Assembly (NCBI GenBank): GCA_013372925.1
Contig: JABXIV010000091.1
Span: 1-38,594, forward strand
Reading direction: 5' to 3'
DNA: 38,594 nt
DNA from: Alphaproteobacteria bacterium
GTDB taxonomy: Bacteria; Pseudomonadota; Alphaproteobacteria; Sphingomonadales; Kordiimonadaceae
A program made the position numbers and the translations under genes. Each line of letters begins with the position of its first letter. Positions within the stretch are counted from its first letter, which is position 1. The notes beneath the pieces were generated by a model, which did not search any database, was not told the DNA's origin, and was given only the letters and a program-made list of their open reading frames with translations. Shown here one piece after another: positions 23,842-32,133 of this stretch.

Positions 23842-25476
23842 TTATTTGGGCTCCCCAATGAGCCCGGCATCTTTGAGAACCGAAACCATCGGCCCCAAAT
23901 GTCCTTCAAACTTCTTCCACCTGCCAACTGAACGCGTGTGAGCTTTTTCTCTCACCTGTGCAGCACTAGCCGTCGTTACAGCGGTGTCCTGATTGTGGAA
24001 ATCAACGCATGCGTCTTGCCAATCAAGGCCAAGGAAATTGATAATACGGCGCGCGTTCGGCTCTAGATCCTGCACTACTTCCTCATAATCCACATCCAGG
24101 ATGCGATCGCCGAGCACTGTGCGCCAACGGTTCATCAATTTGCGATACCGTATATGATGGCGCGCCATCTCTTCCTGATCATACGAATGGTAGTAGGCCT
24201 CAGCGAAAAGCTGTTTATAGCTTGCGAAACAGCTATCCATTGGATCGCGAACAATATGAATGATTTTGGCATTGGGCAGCGCGGCCGCAATCAAAGGCAA
24301 ATACAAATAGTTCACCGGCATCTTGTCGATGAAATGCGGCATATCTGGCTGAACCGATTTGGTTGTCTCCAAATAGAGCGAACCAAGCTCTTTCATATCA
24401 AGCGCCGGCGCTTTTTCAATGATCTCTGCTGTCATCGGCTTGGGCGATGCCATTTCCGTCAAACGCTTGATGGCCATCGCGAACTGCTGCAATTCGCCCG
24501 CCGAGCCAACGTCTGAATGAGCCGTGATAATCCTCTCCACAAGCGTGGTGCCTGTGCGTGGCTGCCCAACGATGAAGATCGGCGCTGTGCTATCCGCCCC
24601 TTCTGCCACTTGGCCAAACCATTCCTCATCCAGAACTTTTTCAAGCGTATTGAACAGCGCAGCTTCTGCGTCTTCGTCATAATGAAGCTGGCTTCGGCGC
24701 GCCTTTGCGCCCGCATCATAGGCTTCAAAAGATTGGTCCCAAGCCTCAAGGTCTTCGAATTCCTTGCCGATGGCATACTCAAGAAACGCATGGCTTGGAT
24801 GACCTTCAGGCAAGCGATCTGTGATCCCTTTCATAGCCTCGATATGGTTTTCATCTGAGGCCTTACCGAGGCGTGACAACATCCAATGCGCCATCCCGTC
24901 ATCTGGTTTTTCAGCCAAAACTGCCTTCAATGCAGTTCCTGCTTCCTCCAACCGGCCAAGGAAGGTCAGCGCCTTCGCCCGGCTTAACTCAAAGAAAGTG
25001 GATTTGCCGCCAGCCATAGCCCGATCGAACCAATAGAGTGCCTTTTCCTGGTCGCCGAGAATGCTGTGCACGTTGCCAATAACATCCAGAACGAGCGGGT
25101 CTTCCGGGTTGTTGTTTTCTGCATTGATGACGGCTTTCTCAGCCAGAGAAAACTGCCCCATCTTTGCACAGCACCGGGCCAACTGGGCCCAGCCCGCTGC
25201 ATGACCTTCATCAAGAGAAACAACGTTTTTGAAGGCACGACGAGCAATATTCCAGTCGCCGCTTTCAATGCCAACGAGCCCAACAAGGAAATGAGCTTCA
25301 ACAAGCTCGGGATGATATTTCAGGACAAGGTTGCAGCAGCCGCCGGCTTCCTTGAAGTCACGCCGCATAAGAGCCTGATAGCCCCGTCGTAGGAACTTGG
25401 CGACATCAGCCTGCCCCATGCCCCTTGGGGCTGAAGATTGCTGACGGGCTCCTGATATGCGGCTGTTTGAATTCAT
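23842..25476 (-). CDS. TPR-repeat sulfotransferase
   Basis: From Met7 of the track ORF (just past the upstream stop) the protein has ~544 residues. The N-terminal ~250 (track numbering) are TPR-type helical repeats (AKFLRRGYQALMRRDFKEAGG, AHFLVGLVGIESGDWNIARRAFKNVV, AEKAVINAENNNPEDP). The C-terminal half is a sulfotransferase: 5'-phosphosulfate loop IFIVGQPRTGTTLVERI (~305-322) and 3'-phosphate motif IIHIVRDPMDSCFASYKQ. It should move sulfate from PAPS to an unknown acceptor, perhaps a protein or cell-surface glycan. It is the last gene after gabD-puuA-puuB, 4 bp beyond puuB, so probably co-transcribed with polyamine catabolism for reasons unclear. Confidence 0.85.
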   Translation of the reverse strand: MNSNSRISGARQQSSAPRGMGQADVAKFLRRGYQALMRRDFKEAGGCCNLVLKYHPELVEAHFLVGLVGIESGDWNIARRAFKNVVSLDEGHAAGWAQLARCCAKMGQFSLAEKAVINAENNNPEDPLVLDVIGNVHSILGDQEKALYWFDRAMAGGKSTFFELSRAKALTFLGRLEEAGTALKAVLAEKPDDGMAHWMLSRLGKASDENHIEAMKGITDRLPEGHPSHAFLEYAIGKEFEDLEAWDQSFEAYDAGAKARRSQLHYDEDAEAALFNTLEKVLDEEWFGQVAEGADSTAPIFIVGQPRTGTTLVERIITAHSDVGSAGELQQFAMAIKRLTEMASPKPMTAEIIEKAPALDMKELGSLYLETTKSVQPDMPHFIDKMPVNYLYLPLIAAALPNAKIIHIVRDPMDSCFASYKQLFAEAYYHSYDQEEMARHHIRYRKLMNRWRTVLGDRILDVDYEEVVQDLEPNARRIINFLGLDWQDACVDFHNQDTAVTTASAAQVREKAHTRSVGRWKKFEGHLGPMVSVLKDAGLIGEPK

Positions 25477-25480
25477 GTTG

Positions 25481-26794
25481 CTATCCCAGTGCATCCTTCA
25501 TTCGGTAATAAGCCATACCAATGGCTTGCAACGGCTGCGCAAAAATTTGCCCACCCGGGAATGGAGGATGCTTGATTTTTTCCATGATATCAAAGCGTTC
25601 GAACTGTCCAGCGATCGCTTCCGCGATCAATTTTGCAGACATGTGCGTCGCTGCCACACCATGCCCGGAATAAGCCTGGGCAAAATAGACATTTGGCTTC
25701 AAGCGGCCAACCTGAGGAATGCGGTTCAAACCAATCCCCATATAACCGCCCCAACTATAATCGACCTTCACGTCTTTAAGCTGAGGGAAAACCTTCAGCA
25801 TGTTTGGCTTTACAGCGGCCACAATATCACGTGGATGCCGACCAGAATATGTTGCCAAGCCGCCAAACAGCAGGCGCTTATCTGCACTCAGACGGAAATA
25901 ATCCAGTGCCCAACGCTGATCACACACCGCAAAATCTGCCGGCATGATCTCGGCGGCAAGCTCGTCGCTTAACGGCTCTGTTGCAACAATATAGCTGCCC
26001 GCAGGTAGCACACGCGAAGCCAACTTGGGCACAAGCCTGCCAAGATAGGCATTGCCGCCCAGAACAACCATGTCGGCCTTGATACGGCATGTATCCATAT
26101 CAAGGGTTACATGGTCGTCTGCGAAATCCATTTTAGAAACCCGGGCATCTTCAAAGATACGCACACCGAGTTTTTCTGCAGCACGCGCTTCACCGCGCAC
26201 AAGATTGAGCGGATGGCAATGCCCCCAGCCCATATTGGTTACACCGCCAATATAGCGATCTGAACCAACGATTGATTTCACCTGGTCAGCACCGACGACC
26301 TTCTGCTCTGGCTGATACCCAAAGCCGATGAGCGTTTCCATGGACTCTTTCAGTTCGTCCATTTCGCGCTCTTTCATCGCGGCATCGAAGTACCCCCACT
26401 TCAGATCACAGTCGATATCGTATTTCTCGACCCAATCCTTGATGATGTCCACGCACTCTACGCCCATCTCCCAAGCTGCGCGCGCATTGTCCTTGCCAAA
26501 GACTTTCTCGATTTTCGAAAGGTTCGACAGTTCCGGTCCATAGCCGCCAATCACCTGGCCACCATTGCGGCCAGACGCCCCCCAGCCGATCTTGTTTTGT
26601 TCAACTAGCGCAACCTCATAGCCCCGCTCTGCAAGATGCAGGGCCGCAGCAACACCTGTAAAGCCGCCACCAACAACGCATACATTTACCTTCAGGTTGC
26701 CCTCAAGGCGTGCAAACGACTTCAGGTCATTACACGTCGCAGCGTAATAGGATGGTGGCAATTGATCGTTGTGGATAGAATCGCGGATACGCAT
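25481..26794 (-). CDS. puuB: Gamma-glutamylputrescine oxidase-type FAD oxidoreductase (PuuB-1)
   Basis: The protein has 437 residues. The FAD-binding dinucleotide fold is VNVCVVGGGFTGVAAALHLAERGYEVALVE (~36-66), then the PuuB signature KIGWGASGRNGGQVIGGYG, and the C-terminal FAD site YFAQAYSGHGVAATHMSAKLIAEAI. Family members oxidise the free amine of gamma-glutamylputrescine to an aldehyde, making H2O2 and ammonia. GAGG precedes the start. It follows puuA-1 by 7 bp and precedes the sulfotransferase gene by 4 bp. PuuB-2 (29952) has the same architecture but is clearly diverged, e.g. IGGYGPELSNL against VNGFSREIAYI, so the two copies are not recent duplicates. Precise substrate is inferred from context. 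Confidence 0.88.
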   Translation of the reverse strand: MRIRDSIHNDQLPPSYYAATCNDLKSFARLEGNLKVNVCVVGGGFTGVAAALHLAERGYEVALVEQNKIGWGASGRNGGQVIGGYGPELSNLSKIEKVFGKDNARAAWEMGVECVDIIKDWVEKYDIDCDLKWGYFDAAMKEREMDELKESMETLIGFGYQPEQKVVGADQVKSIVGSDRYIGGVTNMGWGHCHPLNLVRGEARAAEKLGVRIFEDARVSKMDFADDHVTLDMDTCRIKADMVVLGGNAYLGRLVPKLASRVLPAGSYIVATEPLSDELAAEIMPADFAVCDQRWALDYFRLSADKRLLFGGLATYSGRHPRDIVAAVKPNMLKVFPQLKDVKVDYSWGGYMGIGLNRIPQVGRLKPNVYFAQAYSGHGVAATHMSAKLIAEAIAGQFERFDIMEKIKHPPFPGGQIFAQPLQAIGMAYYRMKDALG

Positions 26795-26801
26795 AACGCC
26801 T

Positions 26802-28160
26802 CTATATAATTCTTAGATACTGCTCGTAATCTGCGGCGCTGATCTGACGGTGGAAGTCTTCTTCCTCAGACCGGCGAACGCTCAGATACAATTCAACAAA
26901 TTCCTTGCCCAGATAGGCAGGCATTACTTCACTTTTCTCAAGGACATCTAGGGCAATACGCCAGCGGGGCGGCAATACGCCCGCAAAGTCCACCAAATCA
27001 AACTCGCCAAGGGGCTCGCCCGGGTCACACTTTGCGTCAAGGCCATGGAATGCCCCGGCCAAAATGGCTGCCACGACCAGATGCGGGCACACGTCCGCAC
27101 CACATACCCGGTGTTCAAACCTGCGGTTGGCGTCATCACTAAGCGGCAGGCGCACACTCAGGCGACGGTTATTTTCACCCCAGTTGGGAACAACAGGCGC
27201 AAACCATTCCGGATCAAAGCGGCGGTAGCTGTTGGCGTTCGGCGCAAAGAAGGCCGTTGCCTCAGGCATCGTATCAAGAAGGCCGCCCACTGCGTTCTTG
27301 AGCCTTGCCTCCCCCTCTTCGCCAGAGAATATATTCTGGCCGTTTTCATCAAGCACACTCACATGAGCATGCAAGCCGTTACCAACCTCGTCAAATGTTG
27401 GTTTGGCCATAAAGCTCGCCAACAATCCATGTTTCAGGGCCACAGCCTTCACCGCACGCTTCAAAAGCAATGCGTCATCACAAGCTTTCTCAACATCCGA
27501 CGTGTGCTGCAGGTTCACTTCGAATTGGCCATTGCCGTATTCACAAACAAGGCCGATTACATCCAGACCCTGCTCCCGGCACCCTTCCTCGATTTCCTGC
27601 ATCAAGCCTTCGAAATCGTAGAAAACATCCATATTGTAGCAGTTGGCGCCATTTGCCGGAGCCATACCATTTGGTGGCGCAACAGGTTGCGGAGGTACCG
27701 TGCCTGCTTCAAACAAGAAGAATTCATACTCAAGAGCAATAACAGGGCGTAGGCCCTGTCCAGAATATTTCGCGAGGACACGCTTCAATACCGTACGAGG
27801 GTCCATAAAGAACGGCGTTCCATCACTGTCCTGCATTGTAACAAGGATTTGTGCCGTTGGGCGCACAGCCCACGGCACAATGCGTAGTGTTCCTTCAACA
27901 GGCATACAAATCCGATCTGGGTCACTACCATAATCGTCCAGAATGCTCTCGGCATTCGCACCATTGGTTGTCAGGAACGTGGTTGTAATAGGAAATGGCA
28001 CGCCATTTTTTGCCAGCTTCTTCAATCCAGATACGGGCATTTGCTTGCCGCGGAAGATGCCATTCATGTCGGCAAGCAATACTTCCACGGTTTCCACATC
28101 TGGATGAGCCTTCAAAAAGGCTTCTATTTCCTTATCAACTGGCATTTTGGCTGTACTCAC
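26802..28160 (-). CDS. puuA: Glutamine synthetase family: gamma-glutamylpolyamine synthetase (PuuA-1)
   Basis: The protein has 452 residues from GTG 28160; GGGGA lies seven bases upstream and the start is one base after the gabD stop (TAA-T-GTG), so it is coupled. The track's 28235 start would overlap gabD. Catalytic-core motifs of the GS fold are ALEYEFFLFE, GNGQFEVNLQHTSD, NGLHAHVSVLDENG, NSYRRFDPEWFAPVVPNWGENNRRLSVRLP, and the closing HRVCGADVCPHLVVAAILAG. The N-terminus LLADMNGIFRGKQMP is typical of PuuA, which ligates glutamate to putrescine using ATP. The C-terminal ADVCPHL differs from the SDANPY of PuuA-2 and of the usual family, hinting at another amine. Substrate is inferred. Confidence 0.88.
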   Translation of the reverse strand: MSTAKMPVDKEIEAFLKAHPDVETVEVLLADMNGIFRGKQMPVSGLKKLAKNGVPFPITTTFLTTNGANAESILDDYGSDPDRICMPVEGTLRIVPWAVRPTAQILVTMQDSDGTPFFMDPRTVLKRVLAKYSGQGLRPVIALEYEFFLFEAGTVPPQPVAPPNGMAPANGANCYNMDVFYDFEGLMQEIEEGCREQGLDVIGLVCEYGNGQFEVNLQHTSDVEKACDDALLLKRAVKAVALKHGLLASFMAKPTFDEVGNGLHAHVSVLDENGQNIFSGEEGEARLKNAVGGLLDTMPEATAFFAPNANSYRRFDPEWFAPVVPNWGENNRRLSVRLPLSDDANRRFEHRVCGADVCPHLVVAAILAGAFHGLDAKCDPGEPLGEFDLVDFAGVLPPRWRIALDVLEKSEVMPAYLGKEFVELYLSVRRSEEEDFHRQISAADYEQYLRII

Positions 28161-28161
28161 A

Positions 28162-29616
28162 TTAAATCCCCGCCATGCAGAGATATTTAATTTCCACATA
28201 ATCCTCGATCCCGTAGCGAGAACCTTCCCGCCCAAGACCGGATTGTTTCACACCACCAAACGGTGCAACTTCGGTAGAAAGAATGCCGGTATTGATCCCA
28301 ACCATTCCGTATTCCAGAGCCTCTGCCACACGCCAAACGCGGGACAGATCACGGGCATAGAAATATGATGCCAAGCCGAATTCAGTGTCATTTGCCTGGG
28401 CAACCACATCGGCTTCATTTTCAAAACGGAACACAGGCGCCACAGGGCCAAACGTTTCTTCGCGGGCTACTTTCATTTCTTTGGTAACGTCGCGAAGGAT
28501 TGTCGGCTCAAAGAAGCTGCCACCCAACGCATGACGCTTACCGCCCGTTACAAGCCCTGCACCTTTTGAAAGCGCGTCTTCGATGTGTTCTTCAACCTTC
28601 TCAACAGCTTCGTCGTTAATCAGCGGCCCCTGCGCCACACCATCTTCCACGCCATTGCCCACTTTCATAGCAGTAACTTTTGCTGAAAGTTTTTCGACGA
28701 ATGCGTCATACACTCCTGCCTGTACATACAGGCGGTTTGCACAAACACAAGTCTGGCCGGAGTTCCGATACTTTGACGCCATGGCGCCTTCAACGGCTGC
28801 ATCAATATCAGCATCGTCAAACACGATAAACGGTGCATTACCGCCAAGCTCAAGCGACACTTTCTTGATATCATCCGAACACTGACGCATCAAAACGCGC
28901 CCAACTTCGGTAGATCCAGTGAAAGTCAGTTTCCTGACAGTCTGGTTTTCACACATCTCGCCGCCGATCTCGCGAGACTTTTTACCAACAACAATATTAA
29001 GAAGCCCCTTCGGCAAGCCAGCCCGCTCAGCAAGTTCAGCCAACGCCAAAGCAGAAAGCGGTGTCTCAGCAGCTGGCTTCACAACAACCGGGCAGCCAAC
29101 AGCCAGCGCCGGTGCCACCTTGCGCGTAATCATCGCATTCGGGAAATTCCAAGGCGTAATTGCGGCCACAACACCGATCGGCTGTTTAAGCACGATAATC
29201 CGCTTGTCTGCCTGATGCTGGGGGATCACATCCCCATATACCCGCTTACCTTCTTCCGCGAACCATTCAATAAAGCTGGCACCATAGGCAATCTCGCCAC
29301 GTGCTTCCGCCAGAGATTTACCCATCTCGGCAGTCAGGATTTGCGCAAGGTCTTCCTGCGCATCCATGATCAACTGATACCATTTCTTGAGAACCCTGGA
29401 GCGCTCAGCAGCAACAAGGCCGCGCCATTCACCAAAGGCGCGCTCTGCCGCTTCGATAGCCTGACGCGTCTCAACAGCTCCCAAATTGGGAAGCACTGCC
29501 ACAACATCGCCAGTGGCTGGGTTCTTGACCTCAAACGTATCACCGTCTGCGGCGTCAACCCATTTACCATCAATATAGGCCTTGTCTTTCAATAAGGCGC
29601 TGTCACTCAACTTCAT
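28162..29616 (-). CDS. gabD: Succinate-semialdehyde dehydrogenase (GabD-like)
   Basis: From Met25 of the track ORF (29616, GGGGA six bases upstream) the protein has 484 residues, the usual GabD length. ALDH motifs: TPWNFPNAMITRKVAPALAVGCPVVVKPA, TFTGSTEVGRVLM, the glutamate motif VSLELGGNAPFIVF, and the cysteine motif NSGQTCVCANR. NAMITRKVAPALAAG-type wording and SEVAPFGGVKQSGLGREGS are typical of the succinate-semialdehyde branch. It makes succinate from succinate semialdehyde, the last step of GABA breakdown. It is the first gene of the leftward unit (gabD-puuA-puuB-sulfotransferase) reading from the divergent control region. Confidence 0.9.
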   Translation of the reverse strand: MKLSDSALLKDKAYIDGKWVDAADGDTFEVKNPATGDVVAVLPNLGAVETRQAIEAAERAFGEWRGLVAAERSRVLKKWYQLIMDAQEDLAQILTAEMGKSLAEARGEIAYGASFIEWFAEEGKRVYGDVIPQHQADKRIIVLKQPIGVVAAITPWNFPNAMITRKVAPALAVGCPVVVKPAAETPLSALALAELAERAGLPKGLLNIVVGKKSREIGGEMCENQTVRKLTFTGSTEVGRVLMRQCSDDIKKVSLELGGNAPFIVFDDADIDAAVEGAMASKYRNSGQTCVCANRLYVQAGVYDAFVEKLSAKVTAMKVGNGVEDGVAQGPLINDEAVEKVEEHIEDALSKGAGLVTGGKRHALGGSFFEPTILRDVTKEMKVAREETFGPVAPVFRFENEADVVAQANDTEFGLASYFYARDLSRVWRVAEALEYGMVGINTGILSTEVAPFGGVKQSGLGREGSRYGIEDYVEIKYLCMAGI

Positions 29617-29732
29617 TTTAGTTCCCCACAATTCTTTACCTAAAGGAGTGTCGCCCACTGAAAACGGACGACGACATACTCGAGACAATACGCCTTAATT
29701 TCAGCGACGACAGCCCTCTAGGCACGAAACAA

Positions 29733-29742
29733 TGTGATCACA
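29733..29742. promoter_or_regulatory. Operator-like palindrome TGTGATCACA, copy 1
   Basis: A perfect 10-bp palindrome just downstream of the TATATT element of the leftward promoter. It shares AATGTGATCAC with the second copy at 29878. It lacks the six-base spacer of a CRP site, so a different regulator is more likely. Confidence 0.5.
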
Positions 29743-29749
29743 AAATATA

Positions 29750-29770
29750 ACTAGTGTCAACTACACCAGT
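29750..29770. promoter_or_regulatory. Interrupted palindrome ACTAGTGT-N5-ACACCAGT
   Basis: Seven of eight arm positions pair, with the single mismatch at the fourth position. The element fills the spacer and touches the -35 of the leftward promoter, a typical repressor site position. Regulator unknown. Confidence 0.5.
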
Positions 29771-29789
29771 CTATTTTTACGAAACAAAC

Positions 29790-29817
29790 ATGTTAAAATT
29801 CGCTACACCCTTAACAT
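29790..29817. promoter_or_regulatory. Inverted repeat ATGTTAA-N14-TTAACAT
   Basis: Exact seven-base arms lie about two helical turns apart, midway between the two TGATCA sites. It could be a third operator or simply AT-rich chance. Confidence 0.3.
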
Positions 29818-29877
29818 TTTTATGGCTAAAATGCTGTTTTTGTGGGGTTTAAAATGCAAGCTTGACCGCAAGCAAAA

Positions 29878-29888
29878 AATGTGATCAC
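29878..29888. promoter_or_regulatory. Operator-like site AATGTGATCAC, copy 2
   Basis: It repeats eleven bases of copy 1 exactly, contains the palindrome GTGATCAC, and lies ~65 bp before puuB-2. It lies in the likely rightward promoter zone (TTGACC at 29862 is a weak -35 candidate). Confidence 0.45.
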
Positions 29889-29951
29889 TTTATTTTCGAA
29901 TTCTGACAACACTCGGCCTTCAGTCGAGATTTTTCGATAGGTGTATTCTTG

Positions 29952-31238
29952 GTGCAACAGATCAAACATACCGGCTCATATTATGCCGCAAGCGCAAACG
30001 ACACACGCGAGCGAGCACGTCTCGAAGGTGATATTGAAGCGGACGTTTGCATCGTAGGTGGCGGCTTCACAGGTGTTGTGACAGGCCTGACGCTCGCTGA
30101 ACTCGGCTACAATGTCGTCATTCTGGAAAGCGCTAAAATTGGCTGGGGTGCATCTGGTCGCAATGGTGGCCAGATCGTGAATGGCTTTAGCCGCGAGATT
30201 GCTTACATCGAAAAGAATGCAGGCCCTGAAGGCGCCAGCGCACTGGCGGACCTGGCACTGGAAGGCGGCAACATCATCCGTGAACTGGTGGCAAGATACG
30301 GCATCAAGTGTGACCTTAAATACGGTTCGATCCTAGCCGCCTGCACTCAAAAACAACTGCGCGATATGGAAGCGACAAAAGACATGTGGGCCGGGCGCGG
30401 CCGCAACGGTCTTGAAATGCTAAACAGCCACACGATTCGCGATCATGTGGGCACAGATAAATATGTTGGTGGCTGGATTGACCACAAAGGCGGCCACATT
30501 CATCCCCTTAATCTTGTTCAGGGCGAAGCCGCCGCAGCCGAAAAGCTTGGTGCGCGCATTTTTGAACAAACCCGCGTTACATCGGTTGATCATCATTTGG
30601 ACAATCCAGTTGTGCACACGGAAGGCGGTTCAGTTAAAAGTAAATATGTCGTTCTTGCCGGTAATGCTTATCTCGGAAAAACCGTGAAACAGCTCTACCC
30701 CAAAATCCTACCGGCGAGCACACAGATTATTGTTACTGAACCGCTTTCCGATACTATGGCCAAAGAGCTGATACCGTCTGACATGTGCGTGGAAGACGCC
30801 AATTATGTGCTCGACTACTTTCGCCTCACTGCTGACAAACGCCTCCTCTTTGGTGGCGGCACCGTTTATGGCGGCGAAGATGTTGAAGACGTTGAAAAGG
30901 TTCTGCGCCCGAACATGGAAAAGATCTTTCCTGCTGCAAAAGACCTCAAAGTGGAATTTGGCTGGCAAGGCAACATTGCGCTTACGTGGTCACGCCTTCC
31001 ACATGTGGGACGCCTTGGCAAAAACACGTTTTTCTCCCATGGTTACAGCGGGCACGGCGTGACAAGTACTCATATGATGGGTCGGCTTGTCGCCCATGCG
31101 CTTCATGGCGAAGCCAATGAGTTTGATATCTTTGCTGGCATGCCAGCCAGGAGCTTCCCTGGTGGGCAGGTCTTAAGCGCACCATTGAGCACACTTGGCT
31201 GCTGGTGGTATTCAATGCGGGACAAACTCGGTATCTAA
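29952..31238 (+). CDS. puuB: Gamma-glutamylputrescine oxidase-type FAD oxidoreductase (PuuB-2)
   Basis: The track starts at TTG 29949; GTG 29952 is better spaced from AGGTG (seven bases), giving 428 residues. The FAD fold is ADVCIVGGGFTGVVTGLTLAELGYNVVILE, then KIGWGASGRNGGQIVNGFS and the C-terminal FSHGYSGHGVTSTHMMGRLVAHAL. It is the first gene of the rightward operon. It follows the same plan as PuuB-1 from end to end (e.g. GHIHPLNLVQGEAAAAEKLG vs GHCHPLNLVRGEARAAEKLG) but differs at many positions. The two may oxidise different gamma-glutamylated amines, or be differently expressed isozymes. Confidence 0.88.
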   Translation: MQQIKHTGSYYAASANDTRERARLEGDIEADVCIVGGGFTGVVTGLTLAELGYNVVILESAKIGWGASGRNGGQIVNGFSREIAYIEKNAGPEGASALADLALEGGNIIRELVARYGIKCDLKYGSILAACTQKQLRDMEATKDMWAGRGRNGLEMLNSHTIRDHVGTDKYVGGWIDHKGGHIHPLNLVQGEAAAAEKLGARIFEQTRVTSVDHHLDNPVVHTEGGSVKSKYVVLAGNAYLGKTVKQLYPKILPASTQIIVTEPLSDTMAKELIPSDMCVEDANYVLDYFRLTADKRLLFGGGTVYGGEDVEDVEKVLRPNMEKIFPAAKDLKVEFGWQGNIALTWSRLPHVGRLGKNTFFSHGYSGHGVTSTHMMGRLVAHALHGEANEFDIFAGMPARSFPGGQVLSAPLSTLGCWWYSMRDKLGI

Positions 31239-31272
31239 TGAGGGCCGAGGAAATAAAGTGGGGAATATATTT

Positions 31273-32133
31273 ATGACCGCAGAGCGACGAATATTGGGTG
31301 TGAAGCCAGAAACGCTGTTTCAAGCTTTCAAATACACTATCTACACGCTCATCTTTTTCAATCTCGTGTATTTTATGCGGGAAGAATATATCGCAACAGC
31401 GACCCGTTTCCCTGACGGCGTGGGCCTTGGGCACCTGATTGACGCGTTCTCACAGTCAACAGATTCATTCGCCTGGCTCGTCCTTTTGCTAACGTTCGAG
31501 CTTGAAACATACATCATTCCAGATGAAAAGCTGAAAGGCCCGCTTAAGTGGGTTTTAAACGGCATCGCGGGTGTCTGTTATCTGCTGATCACCCAGGCGC
31601 TGCTTGGCTATGTCAATCACATGGAAGAGATTTTCAATTTCGTACCCTACGCAAACGGTACGGCATGCGCTGCGGTAGGCACTGTGCAGGCGCTTGCCGT
31701 AGATCTTTATGAGTTTGCAGACCTGACAGCGCAAAATTGCAGCACCATCGACTCATCCGCTCTGTTTTATCATGAGGGCCTGAACGCCATCACCGACCAA
31801 AGTTATCTGCTTTACATGGAAGAGCTTGCCGTTACGGATGTGATCAACGCTTCTACCTGGCTGCTGATTGTTCTTGTACTTTGGATCGATATTTTCCTGC
31901 AACTGCGCGGGGAGCTTACAGAAAAGCTCTACAAATGGAACGGCATCGTCAAAGCCTTCCTGTATCTGACCTTGATCGTATGCTGCTCTTACTGGGCTTG
32001 GCTCGGTGATTTCATGGGCTTTTGGGATGCCTTCCTGTGGATTCTGGCCTTCTTTTTCATCGAACTGAACCTGTTTAAATGGCATGAAGCAGAAATCGAG
32101 CATGCCGAGCATGCTACGGAGACCCAATCATGA
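31273..32133 (+). CDS. Unrecognised six-TM membrane protein in the polyamine operon
   Basis: From ATG 31273 (GGGGA upstream; the track's 31195 start overlaps puuB-2) the protein has 286 residues. I see about six hydrophobic spans: TIYTLIFFNLVYFM, FAWLVLLLTFELETYII, WVLNGIAGVCYLLITQALLGYV, WLLIVLVLWIDIFLQL, AFLYLTLIVCCSYWAWLGDFM and FLWILAFFFIELNLF. A ~75-residue loop between spans 3 and 4 carries three cysteines (TACAAVG, QNCSTID) and acidic residues. The C-terminal tail is acidic and His-rich (HEAEIEHAEHATE). I do not recognise a family. Acidic residues inside helices (ELETYII, LWIDIF, FIELNLF) could suit cation handling, but that is speculation. It is coupled to puuD by ATGA overlap, so it likely serves the pathway. 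Confidence 0.8.
   Translation: MTAERRILGVKPETLFQAFKYTIYTLIFFNLVYFMREEYIATATRFPDGVGLGHLIDAFSQSTDSFAWLVLLLTFELETYIIPDEKLKGPLKWVLNGIAGVCYLLITQALLGYVNHMEEIFNFVPYANGTACAAVGTVQALAVDLYEFADLTAQNCSTIDSSALFYHEGLNAITDQSYLLYMEELAVTDVINASTWLLIVLVLWIDIFLQLRGELTEKLYKWNGIVKAFLYLTLIVCCSYWAWLGDFMGFWDAFLWILAFFFIELNLFKWHEAEIEHAEHATETQS

Larger units (their letters stand above)
29732..29773 (-). promoter_or_regulatory. Leftward gabD promoter candidate
   Basis: Two overlapping readings exist. On the minus strand TAGACT (29773-29768) and TATATT (29749-29744) are 18 bases apart, with a 5-of-6 match at -10. Alternatively TTGACA (29760-29755) and TCACAT (29737-29732) are 17 apart. Either way both palindromic elements fall on the promoter. 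Confidence 0.5.
29617..29951. promoter_or_regulatory. Divergent control region of the two polyamine operons
   Basis: This 335-bp AT-rich gap lies between gabD (leftward) and puuB-2 (rightward). It holds two AATGTGATCAC sites 147 bp apart, an ACTAGTGT/ACACCAGT interrupted palindrome, an ATGTTAA/TTAACAT inverted repeat, and a leftward promoter candidate. I see no gene in it and no well-placed rightward -10. Confidence 0.7.

Noticed and set aside
29733-29742. Reading TGTGATCACA as a CRP/FNR site
   Set aside because: CRP sites are TGTGA-N6-TCACA; here the halves abut without the spacer, so another regulator class is more likely.
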